Positions 56,481 through 64,000 of a stretch of 64,000 nucleotides of DNA are shown here, piece after piece (the stretch's first letter is position 1; the number at the start of each line of letters is the position of its first letter). Under the pieces are notes generated by a model, which was not told the DNA's origin, ran no database searches, and saw only the letters and a list, made by a program, of their open reading frames with translations. The position numbers were made by a program, and so were the translations under genes. This stretch comes from Tyto alba (Eukaryota; Chordata; Aves; Strigiformes; Tytonidae), in NCBI RefSeq assembly GCF_018691265.1, contig NW_024881303.1, positions 13,199,777-13,263,776 of the forward strand. Direction: 5' to 3'.

Positions 56481-59400
56481 GGCCCGGGGCTCGTTTGTCG
56501 AAAGAAAAACGTTTATTTGGTGCTAAAAATAAAGCCAGAAGCCATAAAAAGAGGTGGCAGAAGCGCGATTTTTCCATGAAGCAAGCAGCCGGCCAGCTTG
56601 TCACCACCGGCGGCAGATGCCTCACGGCTGCTCTCCAGAGAGGAGCCAGCCCCGACCCGCGTACCTGGGGTGCTCCGCATACCCCGGTCCTCCAGCGGGA
56701 CGCGATTTCCAGTTTCATGAATCCAGCGCCCGAACCATTAATCCCAGTCTTTTGCAAGACATAGGACATCAACACATCAAGCACAGCAGCGAGAAAGGGG
56801 ACTTTTCCTTCAGAATCTCATTTAATCTTTAACAATCCTTAAAGCCCTTTTACAGCTGCCGAGTACGTGTACACCACAGCCCTGTGTATAGGTTTGACTG
56901 ATCTAACGTATGACAAGAGTTTAGCTCACTGCTGCTCTTCCTCTTTGCCCAAACTGGGCCCCTCCAGCCCCTGGTCCTGGCTGGTTCTTGAATGTGTGTG
57001 GAAGGGGCAGGGAAGTTCCAGAGCAACTCCCTTGACTCCCCAAAAGTACACTAAGGTCACTGGGTGACCCACAGACTGAAAAATCCTGTTTTCATTTGTA
57101 TGGATGTAGAGAAGGGGGAAAAACAAGCAAACAAAAAAAGCCCCCTGCCTCTGAACCCCACATGCATTTCCTGAGATCCTGGGCCGGTGTATCCACCTCT
57201 TCAGAAGCACTGCATGAGAAATAAGGAAGCTCGGGTAGGATATCCTGCCTAACAAAGGAAAAACTGACCTGTAATTCACTACGGAAGCGTAACTTGATTT
57301 TAAAGCATGCATGCCCAGCTAGGATATCGGGCACACATACCCCAGGCTCCTCCACTGGGGAAAAAAGGATGCGCGTGCTCAGGAATGAATGTAAGTTGGC
57401 ATCTCTTAGGATGTCAGTTCAAGCTATGGTTCCAAGTGCTAACACGCTCATTCTTCCAAAACAGTTATCTGCTGCACCAAAATGTCATGAAGTTCTTGTA
57501 GCTTACAAAGCAAGACACAGTATTTCATTACTGTGAAATTGCTACCAGGAAAAAAATACTAATGAGAAAAGTAAAGTAAGGGAGAAAAAAAAAAAAAAAA
57601 AAAAGCAGGAGATAGGAAAAAGGATTCAAGTAATTGTTTATATACACTGCTGCTGAATTGCAGAGAAAGTAGGGTCAAAACCCCCCAATGAGTCTCATTT
57701 TAAAACCAGAAATACTCCATGTGCAACAAGACTTTATAGTATAAAGAACAAGTCTAGGATTCTGGTATTTAAATGCTAGTCTACTTGCAACTAAAAGCCA
57801 GTTTAGGTAAGACACTTTGTATTCCTTTAATTGCTTCAGCCTCATCTACTGTGCCAAAAGGAGTGTGAGGAAGATGTTGTAAATTAAGTTAAAGAAAATC
57901 GTAGCAAAGACAAGATAAACTAGCTTTTTGCACAATCTCCCATGTTCAGTTAAAGCCTATGGAGAGAAAAAGCTTTAGCTTGCGCAATCAGGGTGAAAAA
58001 TAGTTGTGCCGTAATCTACAAGATGAATGTCCCTTTTCTTGAATACACAGAGGACCTGGCCCTTCTCACAGCTATGTGAGAAGTCACTGAAATCAGCCAT
58101 CCAGAAGATTGGCAATATGACACGTTTCCTCTATAACTTAATTAAAAATGGTGAAGTAAAACTTATTAAGTAGTTTCAGAAAAACAGAATGAGAAGTAGG
58201 GACTTGGCAAGACAGACAAGATCTGCTCCTGGCAAATGCCATATAACGTATGTAGAAAGAAAACATTTTGCACGAAAAACAACTTCGGCCAAAAAAAAAA
58301 AATTAAAATACTTTTTTTCTTTTTCCTATATTTAATAGTAATTTGGTAGTATTTGAGACCAAAATCAAAGCAAAAACCCCAAACAAGTAGTAATCAGAGC
58401 AAATCACTTGCTTTCCTATCTCTAATCCTCTTGCATTTCTAATTCTACAGCCAGAGTACTAGAAAAATATTTATGGCAAGGCCTTCACGATAGCACGAAC
58501 ACCCTCAGTGTGGTCTTCTGGATCACAGAAATGCCTAGAATAGTTTGAGGTAGTTATATGAATACCCTTCTGCCCTTGTAGAAAAACAGTGGAAGCCCTC
58601 TCCCCTCAACACTGTAGGGTAAATTCTTATGAAACTTCATGTTTTGTGTGTACAGTGCTCCACTTCTACGGGAGTGAATGCAGTCCAAATATGACGGTTC
58701 AGAGAAAGCCAGTTGCAGTCATGCTCTCTTCAATTATGTGCGGAAGGAATAACGTATTATCATCTTTAGCTCCACAGTAAATTCTCCCTTGGGAAATTTT
58801 TCATACGAAATTTTTAACTACATAGAAGTTTTATTTCATAAGGTAAAGACAGCTCAAGCCAAGTCTCATCATATGAAAGAAACTATAATCGAGGGAGACA
58901 GTGATATGGTAGTCAGAATGGCATTTCTTAATTACTTATATGCAGTCAGTCTCTCCACAATCATTACACACAGTAAGGACAAGATCTAAGGAGCAGAAAT
59001 GCTCCACGTTTAGGTGGGTGGTCTATAATGGGACCCAGAACAACACTTGGGATAACCTAGAATTGTACATAACTCCTATAACTACATTTGTAAGGTACTA
59101 AAATGATTTCCATAAAGCAAACCAACAAACCTCCAAACACACCCATACCTGTGCTACACTAGCACCTTCCTTTACACTTTAAAAAGCCAAAGCAAGCAAG
59201 CAATGCCAGAAAAGGTCGTTGGTCAAAGCCCCCAAGCTTAATTCCCTTAAAGAGAAAGGATTAAAATCCCCTTCCTGAACCTGCTTGCAACTCAAAAAGG
59301 TATTTCTATAGAAAAAAATGTCACTACTATCAGTATTTTAAAAGGTATTTGACCTTAGTTTTGTAAATTGAATGACTGAATCTTCAGCTGTTTCAATATC

Positions 59401-60040
59401 TAGTTTTTTAATTCATGATTAAGCGTAGGGGTGCATGTGATCAGTTTACTTCTGAACTCATGCAGAAAACTATTTATTTCAGTATGCAAAGGCTACATTT
59501 ATAACTCAAGTCAGCAGTGAGATACTGATCCCAGGCTTACAAAACGCCCCCCAACTTCACCTCAAACCCAGCACTTACTGGAAGTCACTCTTACAGAAGT
59601 AATTTTCTTAGTTCTTTGAGACTTTTATGGATTTCAGAGGGAAGGCAATCCCTACTGCAGACTGAAGTTTTTTCCTATATCCTCGCCATGTGACCGCTTA
59701 TCACCTACCACACCAATCCCTGATTATACGGCTACTTTGCTCCAAGCCCATCAATATAGAAGTGTTACAGGGGAAAATACTACGGTATAAAAGGTACATC
59801 TTTCATATTTGTAGACTGGAGATTTATCAAATTCCATTCAGTACTGACAGATGTTCTAAGAGTTCAGTCTGCTTTTTCTACTGAGTATCCACCACTCCCG
59901 CTTTTTACTAATGGCCTTCTCATAAATTTTTTGGTGAAATTTATGAAGTTATTTTAATTTGCACAGCTGATTCTCCAAACAATGATACACACCCCCAAAC
60001 ACCCTGTACTATATTTAGTTTCATGATGAGCAAGTAAAAT
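56481..60040. other. intergenic region between DYNC1H1 and PPP2R5C
   Basis: No conserved coding exon is recognised. Small frames around 56495-56832 overlap on both strands and look like chance in GC-rich sequence. A minus-strand AATAAA lies near 56513-56518, and a 20-base A run is at 57585-57604. Extended PPP2R5C 3' UTR isoforms could reach into this region. Confidence 0.5.
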
Positions 60041-60050
60041 TCACATGTTC

Positions 60051-62826
60051 TTTATTTGTCCATATAATACACCATTTTTTTAAAGTTTTAAAATTAGATA
60101 AAAGCATATTAAATGGCAGGTGTATGAAGTTCTTCAGAAACAATGCCAGAACAAAAAGTTGAATTACAAAATGTTAAAAAATATGTAGGTACATTTGAAC
60201 TTAACTTTCCACTAATGCATGTTACAGATATTGTCTAATGAAAAATAATTGTGCCACTTACCTATTTTTGCTGTTTCTAGGAACTTTTTATTCTGTACAT
60301 AGGACGATTCTGTACAAAATATGAAGTCTACATTTTTATTACTTATTACCATAAAACAAGGTACAATGTATGTACAATATTAAAATGAAGCCATACTAAA
60401 GCCACACTAAAAAGACACTTGTAATATTACTTTTGACATTCCTGATGTACAGGTTAATTTTGGAAAACAGGGGAAGGTGTCAGACACAGAACTTTATGAA
60501 GAACAACAGTCACCAAAATTCTACTTTAATTTTTATTTTGGATGTATTAGTTTTAGAATGGTTTAGTACAGGATTGTAAGTAGTATATAAAAATTGATAA
60601 GCATGCTAAACCATTAGTGGTGACAGATTTTGGAATATTGCCTAAGCAAATGTTCAGTGGCCCAAAATGACAAATACGAATTCATGGTGAACTTTAAGTC
60701 TTTAAAAGTACCACAGTATTTTCCTTTTTGGTGAGTGTTTATCTTCAATAAAGAACAGAAATAAAATCTAGACAGTAAACGATGTTCTTATACGTTGAGC
60801 ATCACACAATCAATCAAACATTGATAATACATGTGTTGTTTTTTTTTTTTTTTCCCCCCCCTTGGGTAACATAAGAATAATTCCTTTCAGCAATCTCTTG
60901 CACAAACATACTGAACACCCAAAATCAAAAGGTAACTGATAATCTACCAGCTAAAGATGGAAGTTCAAACAATGGTATATCAAAATACATAGACATTGCT
61001 TTACACAATTAAAAAAGCACCCTTTTTCCCTCAAAAGGAGAAGGCATCTTTAAACTGTTTTAATATAGTTTATCCTAATGGTAAAGCATATTCTTTTTCA
61101 AGTTTTACAGGAAATGTTTTCAGACACAGTGGACATTCCACTTAAAGGTTGGGTTGGTCTTTAAATTTAGTTGTTGTAAGCCAATATTTACCACCCACAA
61201 TCTTCTTCCAATAGACAACATAGCAAATATTGGAAATTGAATGTTAAATGCAATCAACAAACAGCAGGCACTACATCTGCACAAGGTTACTATGAACGTC
61301 TGCTTTGCGCATTTTTTTTTTTTTAATGGATGCAGGAGACCTTATACTTCCTTAAAAAGTAAAACAAAACTATTTTTAAAGAAGCCACTTTTTTATCTCT
61401 TTATGCATCAAGACATTAAACATTAAGTTATATCATGTTACTGCCAGAGACAAAATAAACTAATCACCCATTTAGAATAGCAGAACACATTTCAAACAGC
61501 TTTTAAGCAGGATAAGTAAGTCAAAATACTGGCCACCCTGAGAGAAATCAAATATTGAAGACAAAGCACTATAATTTTTAAAGAGATTTTCCTCCCGTGC
61601 TTTTCCATCTACAACAAAAAGCTCATTACATGCAAGTAATCTTGTGGAATATATAGCAGCATTTGAAGATCATCAGCAACTCAGATGCATTTTCAGTTCA
61701 CTTGTGAGGTGTATTTGCAGCACATGTGCTCTTTACAACAACAACAAAAAATATTTTCATGGTAAAATTATGGTCACTATCTCCTCAGCTCTTAGACTCT
61801 TTTAAAAAGAAGCAGAATGGAATTCAAGGGTCTGTTCTTCTTCTTATTTTAGTAAGTTTGTGATGTTGAGTTTCCTGAAAGGTTATCTTTCAGATAAAAA
61901 CAGATGCAACTAAAATCACGCATATCTGCCACAGAATACTGAACTCCTAGAGCCCAAGAAAAATGCTGAGTATTAAAAGCTCAGATAAGGGAGAAAACAG
62001 TGAAAGAGTACTTTATTGACTTGAAAAAACTTAGAATGAAATTTTTTATTCAGTCTATTCCCAGTCATAGTAAACAAATTTCATTTTAGGAAAAATTCTT
62101 CTACCAGTTAATATCTGGAATACTGGTGCCGTATTATATACCAAGGACTGGAAAATATGGCTTTAAATATACATAAAGTATTAGGACATGGTGTATATAT
62201 AGATATATATCTTTATCCTAAGTAAAGGAGAAAAAAATTTACAGAATTCTTAGAAAGGAATGATGACTGAGGATTGTCATGAAAGTTACCAGTTTGTAAG
62301 CCATGTTTTATAATACGAAAGAATAACTGTGTATTTTCAAAACTGCTGGTATATTACAAGACAGCAATAATGTGGAAATAACTGTAAAGTTGAGAAATCC
62401 TAGAAAAAGTTTAATACTTAAAACTTGAAATAATTTTAATTTTGAAAACATTCATTTATCATTAGTACCAACTATTGGTCATTCACTTATTTAGATGGAA
62501 AGAGTGTATAGAATGCTTTTCTCAAATATGACTAGAAAAACTGCATGTTATCACGTAGCTGGTACTATGACAACACCTCCAGGAAATTGTGTCCACTTGA
62601 TTATAGCTGACCCAATATTCTGCATATGGAATTCAGTAATTTACCATTGTTTGAACTACTAATCTTGAGCTGCATACTCTATTAAGTTATTGCCTACAGA
62701 ACTGGGTTGAAGAAAGCTTTGACTTCGTGTGTAACTGATTGGTATGGCACAAAAAAGTAAGTTCTACTGTAGAACTGAGTCCAGAAAAAAACCTTTTCCT
62801 CCAAAATAATATTTCACTGTAATAGT
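60051..62826 (-). other. PPP2R5C: PPP2R5C 3' UTR (end approximate)
   Basis: A/T-rich non-coding sequence follows the PPP2R5C stop codon. Minus-strand AATAAA signals occur at 60532-60537, 60335-60340, 60287-60292 and 60051-60056; the last gives a 3' UTR of about 2.8 kb. A Pumilio-type TGTACATA lies on the minus strand at 60369-60376. The extent is inferred from poly(A) signals only. Confidence 0.55.
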
Positions 62827-62958
62827 TTAATGCCCATCATGTGATATTAATTCATCAGCTCTGCAATGTGATTCCAAGGCTTTCATGGTATAGATATCCT
62901 GAGGCAGTTCTGACTTGCGTCGCACAAGAGGACGATCTTTTTTCTGATCTTTCTGTGC
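62827..62958 (-). CDS. PPP2R5C: PP2A regulatory subunit B56-gamma, last coding exon (partial gene)
   Basis: This exon encodes the C-terminal 43 residues. It starts [20 protein letters not shown] after a strong acceptor (TTTATTTCAG), continues through [18 protein letters not shown], and ends at the stop complementary to 62827-62829. It closely matches my memory of the human B56-gamma tail ([15 protein letters not shown]...EAHCRADEL). B56 subunits direct the PP2A phosphatase to substrates such as p53, BUBR1 and cyclin G. The tail is outside the HEAT-repeat core. Upstream exons lie beyond the window. The gene runs in the same direction as DYNC1H1, as in human. Confidence 0.9.
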   Translation of the reverse strand, partial: AQKDQKKDRPLVRRKSELPQDIYTMKALESHCRADELISHDGH

Positions 62959-64000
62959 CTGAAATAAAAATAGAACAAAGTGGGTCAGAAATGTTTAATT
63001 CCTAAACAATTACATCAAAATATTTCTTGCACATCAGTATCTTCATTTATGGGAGAAGAAATAAAACACGTACGGGAAACAGTTTATACTTTCTTCTCTT
63101 TACCATGACACCCCACCAGCTACCCAGTTTCACATCTTGAAACCATTTTTTTGCTAAGTAGAAAAATCAGAAACAACCAGCAAATTCTAAGCATTAGCAA
63201 TCATTACTACCATTATTATCACTTGGTAGCATTTAAAAAAAATAAAATCATAGTCTATCTTATCACTTATTTTTAATTTTGTATATCTCTAAATGTAAGA
63301 GAAATGATTTAGTTTTTTCCATGCTTATAATTACTAGCACTATTCACATAGCTGAAAATTTAAGGTTCTGCTGTATTATCTTACTGATGCTCTCTCAGAA
63401 CCAGACAGTATCCATATCTCAGTATCTTTAAAATAGATAATGGTGTCCTTATACAGTTCCCATGTCTGTCTCACCTACGCTAATTTGCCTGTTAGATCAG
63501 TGATGTTTATTCATGTTCTTCAGCAAAAACGTCCTTATAAAAAAACTGATTGGCTTTTATTTAGCCACTGATTTATATGTTCAAAAAGTTAGTAAGCCAT
63601 GGTCAGGTTTTACTGTAGCAGAGTATTTACTAGAACACTCACAGAGTCTGGTACAGAAAAACACTCCTCAGTCGTTCCATCACCTCTTCAGTATGGACAT
63701 TCTGCTACACTGCTTACCTCTGGCATAAATCTTACATTCACTGAAACTGTATAGAACTTTATATAGTTCCGCAATTCTGAGTTTTATTTAAAAAATAAAC
63801 TAAGCTGTTCTTTTGACTTGCCTTTTTTTTTTATATTATTTTTTAAACTGATAACCGTAATACCTCTTGTTTTAACATCAGTTTCTGATGGTACTTAGCA
63901 AGGGATACATAATTTTTTCCAGTGTCCTCTCCAACACTGATGCAAGAATGCTACCTAGTTTTCTTTCTGCAATACCCTAATCAATCCTCTTCCTGCCTGG
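62959..64000 (-). other. PPP2R5C: PPP2R5C last intron (partial)
   Basis: Intronic sequence upstream of the last exon, A/T-rich. I see no further PPP2R5C exon, RNA gene or intact mobile element up to the window edge. Confidence 0.6.

Noticed and set aside
56495..56832. Small basic frame beginning MSKEKRLFGAKNKARSHKKR, considered as a retrocopy
   Set aside because: It does not match any ribosomal or other protein I can identify, overlaps frames on both strands, and lacks a nearby target-site duplication. The A run at 57585 is too far away to be its tail.

Overview
This is a vertebrate nuclear genome window, most likely from a bird. It is dominated by one gene on the minus strand, DYNC1H1, the heavy chain of cytoplasmic dynein 1. 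I could place all 78 coding exons between 56110 (start codon) and 10616 (stop codon). Their lengths sum to 13,953 nt, an open frame of 4,650 residues plus stop. The bird assignment rests on the compact gene (about 45 kb), two solo LTRs of types I know from bird genomes, and the absence of mammalian-type SINE/LINE sequence. I cannot name the species.

Layout. 1-3500: intergenic, no gene recognised. 3540-3800: a CpG island that starts a small five-exon plus-strand gene, with coding exons up to 7147 and 3' UTR to about 8310. Its product (262 or 311 residues) is acidic and serine-rich with a basic C-terminus, and I do not recognise it. 8310-10350: intergenic, between the two convergent 3' ends. 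10350-56110: DYNC1H1, with a short 3' UTR, the motor (AAA1-AAA6, stalk, C-terminal domain) at low coordinates and the cargo/dimerisation tail at high coordinates. About 55550-56480: the DYNC1H1 CpG-island promoter. 56480-60050: intergenic. 60050-62958: 3' UTR and last coding exon of PPP2R5C (a PP2A B56-gamma regulatory subunit), also on the minus strand; the rest of that gene lies beyond 64000. The order PPP2R5C then DYNC1H1, in the same direction, matches human 14q32.

Mobile elements. Two solo endogenous-retrovirus LTRs lie in DYNC1H1 introns, both antisense to the gene. One (18396-19113) has a perfect 5-bp target-site duplication. The other (37648-38282) has a 4-of-5 match and separates the exon with the AAA1 Walker A motif from the exon with its Walker B motif.

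Points of interest are mostly in splicing and the unknown gene: a consensus GC-AG intron after DYNC1H1 exon 70, an ambiguous exon 20/21 junction with two in-frame solutions, tandem NAGNAG acceptors in the unknown gene, and a (GT)n tract next to the exon 38 donor. I found no CRISPR array, no structural RNA gene and no evidence of a novel multi-gene system.
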